The notes: generated from the letters alone by a model not told the origin. A stretch of 35,100 nt of DNA from Alphaproteobacteria bacterium (GCA_017470585.1 JAFUYI010000063.1:1-35100), one strand, 5' to 3'. Counted from the first letter of the stretch, positions 17,601 to 25,992 are shown. Made by a program: numbers and translations.

Positions 17601-17814
17601 AGCGCACAAGTTCAATATTAACACTGCCGACACTTATTTCGGCTTCATTTGTATCGGGATTGAGAGCCGCAATAATATAGGGTTTTAAGAAAGGAACCGA
17701 CATCGGTCCGCGGTATAACTGCCACAAAAACAGCAAAAAGAACACCAGCAGCACAAGCAACGTGTAATCAAAAATCTTTCGGGCAATATAGAGCCTGCCG
17801 GATACTTTTTTCAT
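14611..17814 (-). CDS. AsmA/YhdP-like inter-membrane protein
   Basis: 1067 residues. One N-terminal membrane segment (about residues 13-35, FDYTLLVLLVFFLLFLWQLY) is followed by a long periplasmic beta-rich body, with a DUF3971-like central region and an AsmA-like C-terminal domain (from about residue 820: FAGTVQMRHGIGIKEAHLIG, LTKLLTVASFTGMVDLLRGE, GMIAPAYGLNTMIGKIPLVG). Proteins of this family form long hydrophobic grooves and move phospholipids between inner and outer membrane. It starts 3 nt after prfB, forming an operon with mrcA and prfB, and overlaps the HAD-like gene. The family call is firm; the exact ortholog (YhdP versus another AsmA-like protein) is not. Confidence 0.85.
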   Translation of the reverse strand: MKKVSGRLYIARKIFDYTLLVLLVFFLLFLWQLYRGPMSVPFLKPYIIAALNPDTNEAEISVGSVNIELVRSVKPLKIIANNIVYKKNDGTVRFSAPRTSVSFSIKALLRGIIAPSSMEMEQPSVYIFTTYGVRAHDKASEITEKKLDYYVTQVEDFAERFNSNELAYPESYINNIAIIGGEVEFHEVDLGRKWILSDVNFRFNRGILNMSTELGALLNLDDTIVSFGIDAGYRMNDNKLAVQAYFGDLIPSDIINNYVSEEKKADLYQINVPVSGKINTIVDFNQFVYNRDDLLRAVEKAILDIGFQFEGGQGNIIFNANEESESKYAVSSFVLDGKIAGGLNNLEIKNADFNLGGQKVKLGFYATGLEKLLLESSPDNLDLKLTADINALNLNDLYIYWPRYIAPEAWEWCKEGIFGGLAKKAHFEFDFAFDKKSKVFGFKDLSGGAYIEDSNVKYIDTMPMVTNVYGDFKVKADSIEISLDKAKSEGILLDSGLVRIYDLAKPRNFISIKLLSNSSIPDALKLIDHPPLNFTSQLGISPELLQGNTETELNLDFELKKDLGYNDVKVKVKAKLDDVKINNIINDKDIKAKILDLEVDNNGLKLNGDIEFDEIPMNLSWVNSFKTEENRYNVKLRVDENVLHKFGVDASFLQPPYVSGFAQAEAVAAAKGNDINVDIHADLRNASFDYGFLGFVKPLGEKGELTAGLQIKNKKLAQLKQFSLTNPNFEIQGKAQMGENNLPKTIDITKIRGRKTNANAKIDFDYGKTPEITINISGNSYDLSEFFDKKDEDSAKGDGSDTDFENTPDMDINVAVSSLWSNPDLAVTNFAGTVQMRHGIGIKEAHLIGNYDYNKNMTLKADYVPKPNKEFYLIINSNAAGNTLRFLRIYNDMHGGVLRIEAKRNAEKMLIGHARIRDFSLHNTPLLTKLLTVASFTGMVDLLRGEGMTFSHFDAPFKYRNKVLYVNKARTYGNVMGMSFSGMYNMMDGNINLNGMIAPAYGLNTMIGKIPLVGNLLAGRDGTVFAADYSITGSASSPEIDINPLSALSPNSLKETLATVFGGDDNE

Positions 17815-17817
17815 CGG

Positions 17818-18916
17818 TTAAGCTATTCCATCGGCAAGAGAGGCTTCCAAAAACAAATCAATATCCCCGTCCAAAACCGCCTTTGTGTCGGAAGTTTCTG
17901 CTTGAGTGCGCAAGTCTTTGACCATTTTATAGGGTTGCAGAACATAAGAACGTATCTGATAGCCCCAGCCGTTATCGCCTTGAGCTTCACGCTGATCGTT
18001 TTGAGCTTCTTCACGTTTTTTTATTTCCATTTCATAGAGGCGCGCTCTCAACATATTCCAAGCCGTTTCGCGGTTTTGGAACTGGGAACGCTGATTTTGA
18101 CATTGAACAACAATTCCGGTCGGGATATGGGTTATACGCACCGCAGAATCAGTTTTGTTAATATGCTGTCCGCCCGCACCCGATGAACGGTAGGTATCAA
18201 TTCGGCAGTCGGCAGGATTGATTTCAATATTGATTTTATCGTCAATATCGGGATAAACTCCGACGGAGGCAAAACTCGTATGTCGGCGGGCATTGCTGTC
18301 AAAAGGTGAAATGCGCACCAAGCGATGAACACCGCTTTCGGATTTTAACCAGCCGTAAGCATTATGTCCCACGATTTTGACGGTTGCGGTTTTGAGTCCG
18401 GCAACATCGCCCTCGGCCTCTTCAATATATTCAATCTTATAATTATGAGCCTCTGCCCAACGCGTGTACATACGCAGCAACATTTCCGCCCAGTCCTGCG
18501 CCTCGGTTCCGCCGCTGCCGGCATGGACTTCCAAAAAGGCGGAATTGGCATCGGCTTCGCCGTTAAGAAGAGCGTTTAATTCCAATCTTCGTGCGTGTTG
18601 TTTTAAGCTTGCAAACTCATTGATAACATCGGTTATCAATTCCTGATTATCCTCGGCTTCCGCTAACTCACAAAGCTCATACAATTCTTTTCTTGAATTT
18701 TCCAAATCATCAATATTTTTAATGTCGGTTTCCAAGCGAGTTTTTTCACTCAAAAGCTTTTGCGCCTGCTCTGCATTTTCCCAAAGAGCTGCGTCCGAGG
18801 TTAAATTTTCCAGCTCCTCAAGCCGTAAAACCGCGTTATCATAGTCAAAGAGACCTCCTCAACAGTACCACCGACTGTTTGATTTCTTCATTCAGATTAT
18901 AGACTTCTGCCTGCAT
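17818..18916 (-). CDS. prfB: Peptide chain release factor 2 with programmed +1 frameshift
   Basis: Recognises UGA and UAA stops. The coding region starts at ATG 18916 (SD AGGAG), reads 23 codons to an in-frame TGA (18847-18845), then continues in the +1 frame as CTT-TGA-C becomes Leu-Asp. AGGAGG (plus-strand 18854-18859) just upstream is the internal Shine-Dalgarno that promotes shifting. The full product is about 365 residues, normal for RF2. Motifs are SPF (in VRISPFDSNARRH), the codon-recognition tripeptide of RF2, and GGQ (in SSGAGGQHINK), which triggers hydrolysis. Scarce RF2 increases the shift, giving autoregulation. It lies 16 nt after mrcA. Confidence 0.96.
18844..18859 (-). promoter_or_regulatory. 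prfB programmed frameshift site
   Basis: Minus strand AGGAGG, TCT, CTT, TGA, C. The Shine-Dalgarno-like AGGAGG is three bases before CTT-TGA-C, matching the established RF2 recoding signal (AGGGGG.TAT.CTT.TGA.C in E. coli). Confidence 0.95.
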
Positions 18917-18932
18917 GGTTATTCTCCTAAAA

Positions 18933-21392
18933 TCAATATTGACTTCCCAGTCTGAAATCCTCTTCTTCAACCTGCTCACCGAAAACTTTATAGCTTCCGG
19001 GAGATTTATTGGTCATTCCGCCGCCCTCGCCGATAACCCTCTGCGCGGCAGTGGCAAAATTAAACTCCGGTTTTAAGGCTTCAATTATCACTACTTCATC
19101 GCCGAGCTGTGCCGGAAGTCCGGTTTCATAGTTAATGCGCACCAACTTAATGCCGGCAGGAATTCGGAAAGCAACATCCGCCTGCCCTTTTAAGGCTTCT
19201 TCCATAAAACGATAGAATATCGGCAACGCCACACTTGCTCCGGTTTCAAAACGTCCCAGCGAGCGCGGTTCATCAAAACCGACATAAGTTCCCACCACCA
19301 AATCCGGAGAAAATCCTATAAACCAACCTTCTTTATTATCGTTGGTTGTTCCCGTCTTGCCGCCGAGATGACGGCGCAAAGCCCGCAGTCTGGCTCCGGT
19401 TCCGCGCACGGCGACTCCTTCCAAAATTGAAGTCATTTGATAGGCAGAAAGGCTGTCAATCAGCTGTTCGCGGTTATCTTCCAATACCGGAATCGGGTTG
19501 TTATCCCATTTGTCATAGTTACAATCATCACATTGCCGATTATCGTGTTTTAAAATCGTTTGTCCGTAACGATCTTGAATTTGCTCGATAAAATACGGAC
19601 TGATTTTTTTACCTCCGTTTACAATCATGGCATACGCCGTGGTCAAACTTATAAGGTGAGTTTCACCCGCCCCCAAAGACATAGATAAAAGTTTGGGCAG
19701 ACGGGGATTGATATTGAGTTTTGCCGCATACGCCGAAATTTTATCCATACCGACATCTTGAGCCAAACGCACGGTCATAAGGTTGCGCGATTTTTCAATA
19801 CCGCTGCGGAGTGTCATCAATCCGTAAAATTTCTTGGAGTAATTTTCCGGCTTCCAACGCGGTAATCCCGGTCCCTGATCCAAGACAAACGGGGCATCCA
19901 AAATCAAATCCGTAGGAGAATAGCCGTTTTCCAGTGCAGTCAAATAAACAAACGGTTTGAACGCCGAACCGGTTTGACGGCGTGCCTGCGTAGCTCTATT
20001 GAATTGCGAACGCTCAAAAGAGTATCCGCCGACAATCGCCAAAACTTTTCCGGTATGCGGATCAATCGCAATCAAACCGCCGTCGGCATCAGGAACTTGA
20101 CGCAAATAATAGCTTTCATTCGGCAATTTTTGGTGTTTTCGGGCATCAGAATCCACCTTTTCAACCAAAATGACGTCACCTTTCATCAAAACATCGGAGG
20201 CTTTTTTCACGGCATCACCGACAAACTGATTGTCGAGATTTTTTCTTGCCCACGAGAGAAGTGAAAAAGGTATCACACCTTTTTTGCCGTTTGCAGTCAT
20301 AATGTCCGCTCTTGTATCGGAAACTTTCGTTACAACCGCCTTTTGCCAACGTTTACCCGCCCCTTTCGGGATTTTAACAGCCTTCAAGGCTTCTTTATCA
20401 TCGGCATCAATATTTGCCAGCGCACCCCGATAGCCGTGGCGGCGATCATAATTTTCCAATTCCTCGCGGAAAACTTTTGTGGCTATATTTTGAAGTCTGG
20501 GATCAAGCGTGGTGCGAATGTTAAGTCCGCCTTCATTTAAATCGGCGGCTCCGAATTTTTTCTGCACTTCGCGGCGAACTTCCTCGCTGAAATATTCCGA
20601 GTTTGGCAGATAGCCGTGTGAACGCTCAACGGTTTTTAAGGGTTGGGATTGTGCTTGTGCGGCATCTTCTTCGGTAATATATCCGTCTTTGTATAATCTT
20701 TTAATCACCCAGTTACGGCGATTAAGGGCTGCTTCATAATGCGTTTTTGGATTATAGTTATTGGGACCTTTGGGAAGGGCTGCCAAATAAGCAATTTCGG
20801 CAATACTTAATTTATCCAGCGGCTTGCCGAAATAATTAAGAGCGGCAGCCGCCACGCCGTAAGAGCGGTTGCCTAAATAAATTTGATTTAAATACAGCTC
20901 CAAAATATGATCTTTGGAAAATGCTTTTTCGATACGGTGGGCAATAATCGCTTCTTTAAGCTTGCGGGTATAGGAAAGCTCCGAAGAAAAAAGGAAATTT
21001 TTTGCCACCTGCTGGGTAATGGTTGAAGCTCCGGCAGGACGGCGTCCGCTGCCCAGATTTTTAAGATTGCCCAAAACAGCACGGACAATACCGACATAAT
21101 CAATTCCGGAATGTGAATAAAATTTCTTATCCTCGGCGGCGATAAACGCGTTTTTGACCAATTCGGGAATCTTTTCAATCGGAACGAACAAGCGTTGTTC
21201 GGTCGCATACTCCATCAAAAGCTGTCCGTCGCCTGCAAACAAACGCGTTGTAATCGGCGGTTCATATTTTTCTAACTGCCGATAATCAGGCAAATCGCGG
21301 CTGATATGCAAAAAAACGGCCATCAATGCCAAAATGCCTACAACGGCAAATAAAAAACAAGTACTCAACAGTGATGATAAAGTCCTAAACAT
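18933..21392 (-). CDS. mrcA: Penicillin-binding protein 1A (bifunctional)
   Basis: 819 residues. It polymerises and cross-links peptidoglycan. It has an N-terminal membrane anchor (about residues 12-30). The glycosyltransferase (GT51) domain contains EDKKFYSHSGID with catalytic Glu87, GASTITQQVAKN and RKLKEA. An OB-like insert covers about 320-430. The transpeptidase domain has SAFK (Ser476-Lys479), SRN (535-537) and KTG (679-681), so all active-site motifs are intact. It is the first gene of a minus-strand operon with prfB, a pair common in alphaproteobacteria. A short tail (GEQVEEEDFRLGSQY) ends it. Confidence 0.95.
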   Translation of the reverse strand: MFRTLSSLLSTCFLFAVVGILALMAVFLHISRDLPDYRQLEKYEPPITTRLFAGDGQLLMEYATEQRLFVPIEKIPELVKNAFIAAEDKKFYSHSGIDYVGIVRAVLGNLKNLGSGRRPAGASTITQQVAKNFLFSSELSYTRKLKEAIIAHRIEKAFSKDHILELYLNQIYLGNRSYGVAAAALNYFGKPLDKLSIAEIAYLAALPKGPNNYNPKTHYEAALNRRNWVIKRLYKDGYITEEDAAQAQSQPLKTVERSHGYLPNSEYFSEEVRREVQKKFGAADLNEGGLNIRTTLDPRLQNIATKVFREELENYDRRHGYRGALANIDADDKEALKAVKIPKGAGKRWQKAVVTKVSDTRADIMTANGKKGVIPFSLLSWARKNLDNQFVGDAVKKASDVLMKGDVILVEKVDSDARKHQKLPNESYYLRQVPDADGGLIAIDPHTGKVLAIVGGYSFERSQFNRATQARRQTGSAFKPFVYLTALENGYSPTDLILDAPFVLDQGPGLPRWKPENYSKKFYGLMTLRSGIEKSRNLMTVRLAQDVGMDKISAYAAKLNINPRLPKLLSMSLGAGETHLISLTTAYAMIVNGGKKISPYFIEQIQDRYGQTILKHDNRQCDDCNYDKWDNNPIPVLEDNREQLIDSLSAYQMTSILEGVAVRGTGARLRALRRHLGGKTGTTNDNKEGWFIGFSPDLVVGTYVGFDEPRSLGRFETGASVALPIFYRFMEEALKGQADVAFRIPAGIKLVRINYETGLPAQLGDEVVIIEALKPEFNFATAAQRVIGEGGGMTNKSPGSYKVFGEQVEEEDFRLGSQY

Positions 21393-21539
21393 TTTTATTC
21401 TTGTCCGTATTTACTAATTATTAACCATCTAAATAACAGTTTTTGACTCCCGCGACAACAGTTTTTTTTCAACTTGGGATATTTAAAAGCGTATTTTTCG
21501 CACCATGAAAAAAAATTACGGATAAATTTCAAGTTGCAG

Positions 21540-21568
21540 TTGCTTTAAGGAATAATATTTCCTATATA
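21540..21568 (+). promoter_or_regulatory. Promoter of lon
   Basis: TTGCTT (21540-21545), 17 nt, TATATA (21563-21568). The 5' untranslated region is about 25 nt. The same TTGCTT -35 is used by rpoH in this window. I see no clear sigma-32 (CCCCAT-type) -10. Confidence 0.65.
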
Positions 21569-21599
21569 TAGGGCATAAAAACTAAAAGGAATTGCTGAT

Positions 21600-23939
21600 A
21601 TGATGGAAAATAACAAACCGCAAAACAACTCCGACAACGTTCTTCCTCTGTTGCCGCTTCGTGATATTGTGGTCTTCCCCAAAATGATTGTTCCGCTGTT
21701 TGTCGGGCGCGAAAGATCTATTCGCGCACTGCAGGCTGCCATTGACAAAGACCAGAATATTATACTGGTTACGCAAAAGGATGCCTCCGTTGAATCCCCC
21801 GGTTGCAATGATTTGTTTAAAATCGGAACTTTGGGAACGATTGTACAAATGATAAAACTTCCCGACGGAACGGTCAAAGTTTTGATTGAGGGCTTGGAAC
21901 GAGTAAAGATTGAGTGTTATGTTGAAGAACTCGATTATGCCGATGTTATGTTTTCCAAACTGCCCGAATATGAGGCGCACGACATTGAGGAAGAGGCTTT
22001 ATCGCGGGCGGTATTATCGCAATTTGACGAATATGTTAAACTCTCCAAAAAAACTCCGCCCGAAGTTTTGGTATCGGTATTGCAAATAAGTGATTACGGC
22101 AAACTTGCCGACACCATTGCCTCGCACTTAACCTTAAAAATTGAGGATAAACAGTCACTCTTGGAGTGCGTAACCTTAAAATCGCGTTTTAATAAACTCC
22201 TGGAGCTGATGGACTCGGAAATTGCCCTGCTTGAAGTTGAAAACAAAATCAAGTCCCGCGTCAAAAAGCAGATGGAGAAGAATCAAAAAGAATATTACTT
22301 AAATGAGCAGATGCGCGCCATTCAAAAAGAATTGAGCAACAGCGAGGACGGCAACGAAACGGAAAAGTATGCCAAGAAGATAAAACAAACCAAACTTTCC
22401 AAAGAGGCGCGAGAAAAGGCTTTATCAGAACTCAACAAGCTGCGCAATATGAGTCTTATGTCGCCTGAAGCGGGAATTACCCGCAATTATTTGGATTTAA
22501 TGCTGTCCCTGCCGTGGGGAAAGCCTTCCAAAGTCAATAACGACTTGAAAAAAGCCATGAAAATTTTGGAAGAAGATCATTACGGCTTGGAAAAAGTCAA
22601 AGATAAAATATTGGAATATTTAGCGGTGCAATCACGCGCTGATAAAGTCAAAGGACCGATTTTGTGTCTGTTCGGTCCCCCCGGAGTGGGAAAAACCTCA
22701 CTCGGACAATCAATAGCTCGTGCCACGGGAAGAAATTTTGTCCGCGCTTCCTTGGGCGGTATGCGCGATGAAGCCGAAATCCGCGGACACCGTCGCACTT
22801 ATATCGGTGCCATGCCCGGCAAAATCATTAAAGGCATGGAAAAGGCAAAATCGTCTAACCCGTTGTTTTTGCTTGATGAAATAGATAAGCTCGGCAACGA
22901 CTACCGCGGAGATCCGAGCTCTGCGCTTTTAGAGGTTTTGGATCCGGAACAAAACAGCACTTTCCAAGATCACTATTTGGAAGTTGATTACGACCTTTCG
23001 GATGTGATGTTTGTAACTACAGCCAACAGTCTTGATATGCCGCGTCCGTTATTGGATCGTATGGAGATTATCAGACTTTCCGGTTACACCGAAGATGAAA
23101 AAATTGAAATCGCCAAACGCCACCTGTTACCGAAGATTTTAAAGGAAAATGCCGTCAAAAAAGGTGAAATTACTATTGATGAAACGGCAATTCGGGAAAT
23201 AATCCGCTATTATACCCGCGAAGCCGGAGTGCGTAACCTTTCAAGAGAATTGACAAACATTGTCCGTAAGTCCGTTAAAGCCTTGGTTATGGATAAGAAC
23301 ATTTCTCTTCCTATATTGGTAAACGACAAAAATTTGAGGGATTATCTTGGGGTTCGCAAGTTTGCTTTCGGTGAAGCGGAAGAACAAGAACATATCGGAG
23401 TTACCACCGGATTGGCATGGACGGAAGTCGGCGGCGATATTTTGTTTATTGAAGCGGTTGATATGCCCGGCAAAGGCAAAATCACCCAAACCGGAAAACT
23501 CGGTGATGTAATGAAAGAATCCATTGAAACGGCTTATTCGGTGGTTAAATCACACGCTAAATCTCTTAATATCGATCCGGAAATTTTTGAAAAAACGGAC
23601 ATTCACGTTCATGTTCCCGAAGGGGCAACCCCAAAAGACGGTCCCTCGGCGGGAATTGCCATGTACACGACCTTGGTTTCGGTATTCACCAAAACACCGG
23701 TCAGAAAAGATGTGGCCATGACCGGAGAGATTACCCTGCAAGGCAGAGTTCTTCCCATCGGCGGGTTGAAAGAAAAATTACTTTCAGCATTACGCGGAGG
23801 AATTAAAACCGTGATAATTCCTCAAGAAAACGAAAAGGATTTGGAAGAAATTCCCGCCAATGTCAAGAAGGGACTAAAGATAATTCCGGTATCAAAAGCC
23901 GATGAAGTCTTAAAAATCGCCCTTTGCAAAAAGAAGTAA
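21600..23939 (+). CDS. lon: Lon ATP-dependent protease
   Basis: 779 residues, LonA type, cytoplasmic. The N-terminal substrate-binding domain (from LPLLPLRDIVVFPKM) runs to about 205, followed by a coiled coil (KSRVKKQMEKNQKEYYLNEQ). The AAA+ module has Walker A GPPGVGKT (359-366) and Walker B LFLLDEIDK (Asp426-Glu427). The C-terminal protease domain carries the Ser683/Lys726 dyad (GPSAG and GGLKEKLL); the 43-residue spacing matches E. coli Lon (679/722). It degrades misfolded and regulatory proteins. AAGGA lies 9 nt before the first ATG; a second ATG follows immediately. Monocistronic, with a strong terminator. Confidence 0.98.
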   Translation: MMENNKPQNNSDNVLPLLPLRDIVVFPKMIVPLFVGRERSIRALQAAIDKDQNIILVTQKDASVESPGCNDLFKIGTLGTIVQMIKLPDGTVKVLIEGLERVKIECYVEELDYADVMFSKLPEYEAHDIEEEALSRAVLSQFDEYVKLSKKTPPEVLVSVLQISDYGKLADTIASHLTLKIEDKQSLLECVTLKSRFNKLLELMDSEIALLEVENKIKSRVKKQMEKNQKEYYLNEQMRAIQKELSNSEDGNETEKYAKKIKQTKLSKEAREKALSELNKLRNMSLMSPEAGITRNYLDLMLSLPWGKPSKVNNDLKKAMKILEEDHYGLEKVKDKILEYLAVQSRADKVKGPILCLFGPPGVGKTSLGQSIARATGRNFVRASLGGMRDEAEIRGHRRTYIGAMPGKIIKGMEKAKSSNPLFLLDEIDKLGNDYRGDPSSALLEVLDPEQNSTFQDHYLEVDYDLSDVMFVTTANSLDMPRPLLDRMEIIRLSGYTEDEKIEIAKRHLLPKILKENAVKKGEITIDETAIREIIRYYTREAGVRNLSRELTNIVRKSVKALVMDKNISLPILVNDKNLRDYLGVRKFAFGEAEEQEHIGVTTGLAWTEVGGDILFIEAVDMPGKGKITQTGKLGDVMKESIETAYSVVKSHAKSLNIDPEIFEKTDIHVHVPEGATPKDGPSAGIAMYTTLVSVFTKTPVRKDVAMTGEITLQGRVLPIGGLKEKLLSALRGGIKTVIIPQENEKDLEEIPANVKKGLKIIPVSKADEVLKIALCKKK

Positions 23940-23944
23940 TATTT

Positions 23945-23974
23945 AAAAAGGAGGAAATATATTTCCTCCTTTTT
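23945..23974 (+). terminator. Intrinsic terminator of lon
   Basis: AAAAAGGAGGAAA (23945-23957) pairs with TTTCCTCCTTTTT (23962-23974), with a T-tract included. Confidence 0.9.
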
Positions 23975-24006
23975 GATTATCAATAACAGATTAAAAAAAT
24001 CAAATT

Positions 24007-24040
24007 TTGTTTTGACAATAAAGTTTTTTTATGATAGCTT
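24007..24040 (+). promoter_or_regulatory. Promoter of leader RNA copy D
   Basis: TTGACA (24012-24017), 17 nt, TAGCTT (24035-24040), with P1 of the leader starting 8 nt later. An overlapping reading is TTGTTT (24007), 17 nt, TATGAT (24030-24035). Confidence 0.65.
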
Positions 24041-24047
24041 GGATTTG

Positions 24048-24246
24048 AAGTGAGCGAAAAGTCACTTTGAGGTGTGAGAACCTCTCTATTGGCGTTTTTT
24101 TGAAAAAAACGTAAAAACTCTTTCAGCCGTTTTATGGTTGGAAGGCAGGGAAATAAGATTTATCAAATACTCTGCACTGATCCAATAGTCAGTTCTCAAC
24201 TTCCAATCACCTCGCGGCTCTAAAGAGCCAAGAGGTGGTTTCTTTT
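24048..24246 (+). ncRNA. Structured leader RNA, copy D (P4 type 1)
   Basis: P1 AAGTGA 24048-24053 / TCACTT 24062-24067. P2 GAGGT 24069-24073 / ACCTC 24080-24084. Pseudoknot P3 CTATTGG 24086-24092 / CCAATAG 24182-24188. P4 CGTTTTTT 24093-24100 / AAAAAACG (to 24111). P5 GGTTGGAAG 24136-24144 / CTTCCAATC 24200-24208. P6 GCAGGG 24145-24150 / CTCTGC 24170-24175. P7 ACTGA 24176-24180 / TCAGT 24189-24193. The P6 internal loop keeps GAAATAAG and CAAATA as in copies C and F. It ends in a terminator hairpin 41 nt before the copy D gene. Confidence 0.85.
24208..24246 (+). terminator. Terminator hairpin at end of leader D (attenuator)
   Basis: CACCTC (24208-24213) / GAGGTG (24232-24237) enclosing GGCTCT/AGAGCC, then GTTTCTTTT. 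The inner helix here is a perfect 6 bp. Confidence 0.8.
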
Positions 24247-24286
24247 ATTAAAGTTATAAATAAGAAACTAAAGAAGGGAAGTTTTT

Positions 24287-24760
24287 ATGATGAAAAACTA
24301 TATTTTAATACTGGGCATTGCCGGTGTCGCTCTTGGCTCGTACTGCGCATGCGCCGGAAACTCGGCAACAATGAGTGTAACCGCCACAATAGCCCACGAT
24401 GTAAGCTTAACGGTAACCCGAGATATTACCATTTCCGCAGTAGTCGACCCGGCGGTAACAAGTGTTAGTGCGACGTGGTGTGTCGCCGGAGATAATAACC
24501 CTAACGAACTAGGATTTTGCAAGGCCGATTATGGCTTATTTACGGCAACCGTTCCCAATGATTATTATACTGCTGATAATAGCTTTACCATATCGCCCAG
24601 TGAGCTTACTCACGACACATTAAGGGTTTATAATTTTGGAGTCGGTACCACAGGAACAGATAATGAATTTAATGTCGGTTATATGATGAGCTATTCCGGC
24701 GGTGCACCGAGTGCGGGAACGCATAATTTCGGCAACATTACAATTACTTATCATCCGTAA
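24287..24760 (+). CDS. Small secreted beta-rich protein, family copy D
   Basis: 157 residues. The signal peptide MMKNYILILGIAG... ends near ACA|GNS. The family block SATMSVTATIAHDVSLTVTR and a DITISAVVDPAV segment follow. The centre has two cysteines. FTISPSELTHDTL and YSGGAPSAGTHNF plus the GNITITY strand link it to copy C. Two adjacent ATGs (24287, 24290) follow AAGGGAAG. Its gene is followed by its own terminator and then rpoH. Exported; role unknown. Confidence 0.8.
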   Translation: MMKNYILILGIAGVALGSYCACAGNSATMSVTATIAHDVSLTVTRDITISAVVDPAVTSVSATWCVAGDNNPNELGFCKADYGLFTATVPNDYYTADNSFTISPSELTHDTLRVYNFGVGTTGTDNEFNVGYMMSYSGGAPSAGTHNFGNITITYHP

Positions 24761-24773
24761 AAATTACGAAAAA

Positions 24774-24805
24774 AGCGGAGGTTAAATCCTCCGCTTGTTT
24801 GTTTT
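24774..24805 (+). terminator. Intrinsic terminator after copy D gene
   Basis: AGCGGAGG (24774-24781) / CCTCCGCT (24788-24795), then TGTTTGTTTT. It separates the cassette from the rpoH promoter. Confidence 0.85.
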
Positions 24806-24837
24806 ATAAAATTTTTTTAAATTTGTGCAAAAAGAAT

Positions 24838-24866
24838 TTGCTTTTTTTGATTAAATACTTTATAAT
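24838..24866 (+). promoter_or_regulatory. Promoter of rpoH
   Basis: TTGCTT (24838-24843), 17 nt, TATAAT (24861-24866). The -10 is perfect consensus. The start of transcription would be near 24873, which excludes the upstream TTG at 24873 as start codon. Confidence 0.8.
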
Positions 24867-24899
24867 CCTTTCTTGCAAAAAGAAAGAAGGTGGATTACA

Positions 24900-25790
24900 T
24901 TGAGTAATAATTCTGCGATTGTACTTGCAAAACCTTTGCCGGCGTTGGTAAGCAATGACGGTTTGGCAATGTATTTTGAAAAAATTAAATCCTTTCCGGT
25001 TTTAAGTGAAGAGGAAGAGCAAAATTTGGTTCGTGATTTTACGCAAAACCACAATTTGGAAGCTGCACATACTTTGGTGCTTTCGCACTTGCGTTTGGCG
25101 GCTAAAATCGCCCTCACCTACCGCCGATACGGATTGCCGTTAGCCGACATTATCTCGGAGGGCAATATCGGTCTGATGCAGGCCGTAAAAAAGTTTGATT
25201 TGAATAAAAAAGTTCGTCTTTCAACGTATGCCATTTGGTGGATAAGAGCCGCCATAAACGATTTTATTTTGCGTTCATGGTCTTTGGTCAAAATCGGCAC
25301 GGTTGCCGCGCAGAAAAAGCTGTTCTATAACTTGAGCCGCATTAAGGCACGTTTGGGACTTTATGAAAATAAAGAGCTTGAGCCGAGTGTGGTCAAACAG
25401 ATTGCCGGTGAGTTGGTGGTTGATGAAAAAGATGTTCTTGAGATGAATCGCCGTATGCAGGGCGACAGTTCTCTGAATGTTTCCGTCGGCGATGACGAAA
25501 ACACCGAACGTCAGGATATGCTGATTGATAATCGCCAAAATGCCGAAAACATTCTTGCCGGTCGTCAAGAAGCGGCTTACAAGCACAAAATTTTGCTTGC
25601 CTGCTTAAAAGAGATGGACGAACGCGAAGCCTATATCATCAAAAACCGGATGTTAACCGATAATCCGCAGACATTGGACGAAATCGGAGGTCGTTACAAT
25701 GTAAGCCGCGAGCGTGTCCGCCAGATTGAGAAAAAGGCTTTTGAGCATCTCTCGGGATTTGTTAAAGAAAAAATGCAAAGCGGGCTTTAA
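24900..25790 (+). CDS. rpoH: RNA polymerase sigma-32 (heat shock) factor
   Basis: 296 residues. It directs transcription of heat-shock genes, plausibly including lon. Region 2 shows LRLAAKIALTYRRYGLPLAD and STYAIWWIRAAINDFILRSW. The RpoH box is present as AAQKKLFYNLSRIKARLG. Region 4 has a helix-turn-helix (LDEIGGRYNVSRERVRQIEK). The start is read as TTG at 24900 (product MSNNSAIVLAKP...) because AAGGTGG lies 7-8 nt upstream and no ATG is available before residue 30. It is followed by a small ORF 1 nt after its stop and by prmC, so probably an operon. Confidence 0.93.
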   Translation: MSNNSAIVLAKPLPALVSNDGLAMYFEKIKSFPVLSEEEEQNLVRDFTQNHNLEAAHTLVLSHLRLAAKIALTYRRYGLPLADIISEGNIGLMQAVKKFDLNKKVRLSTYAIWWIRAAINDFILRSWSLVKIGTVAAQKKLFYNLSRIKARLGLYENKELEPSVVKQIAGELVVDEKDVLEMNRRMQGDSSLNVSVGDDENTERQDMLIDNRQNAENILAGRQEAAYKHKILLACLKEMDEREAYIIKNRMLTDNPQTLDEIGGRYNVSRERVRQIEKKAFEHLSGFVKEKMQSGL

Positions 25791-25791
25791 G

Positions 25792-25992
25792 ATGAGTGAG
25801 TCCAAGACTTTTGATTTTGAAGGCGAAATGTCTCCGGCACAGCTTCCGGGGTTTGCTTATAAAGATATTTTTTCGCCGAGCGAATCGCTTGATGAAATGC
25901 CCAAACGCATGGAAGAGAGAATAAAAAAAGTCCGCAAAATGCGCAAAAATCATATTTTTGCCGATCCCTATAAAGCACCATCTCAAAAATGA
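25792..25992 (+). CDS. Small hypothetical protein between rpoH and prmC
   Basis: 66 residues. The ATG lies 1 base after the rpoH stop, and its stop overlaps the prmC start (ATGA). It has an acidic N-terminus (SKTFDFEGEMSPAQLPGF), then a basic coiled stretch (PKRMEERIKKVRKMRKNH). There is no signal peptide and no family I recognise. Tight coupling on both sides argues that it is translated. Confidence 0.6.
   Translation: MSESKTFDFEGEMSPAQLPGFAYKDIFSPSESLDEMPKRMEERIKKVRKMRKNHIFADPYKAPSQK

Noticed and set aside
18753..18753. Internal TTG as the start of prfB
   Set aside because: The upstream frame with the CTT-TGA-C recoding site gives a full-length RF2.
21540..21568. Sigma-32 promoter before lon
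   Set aside because: No convincing CCCCAT-type -10 was found. The region fits a sigma-70-like TTGCTT-17-TATATA better.
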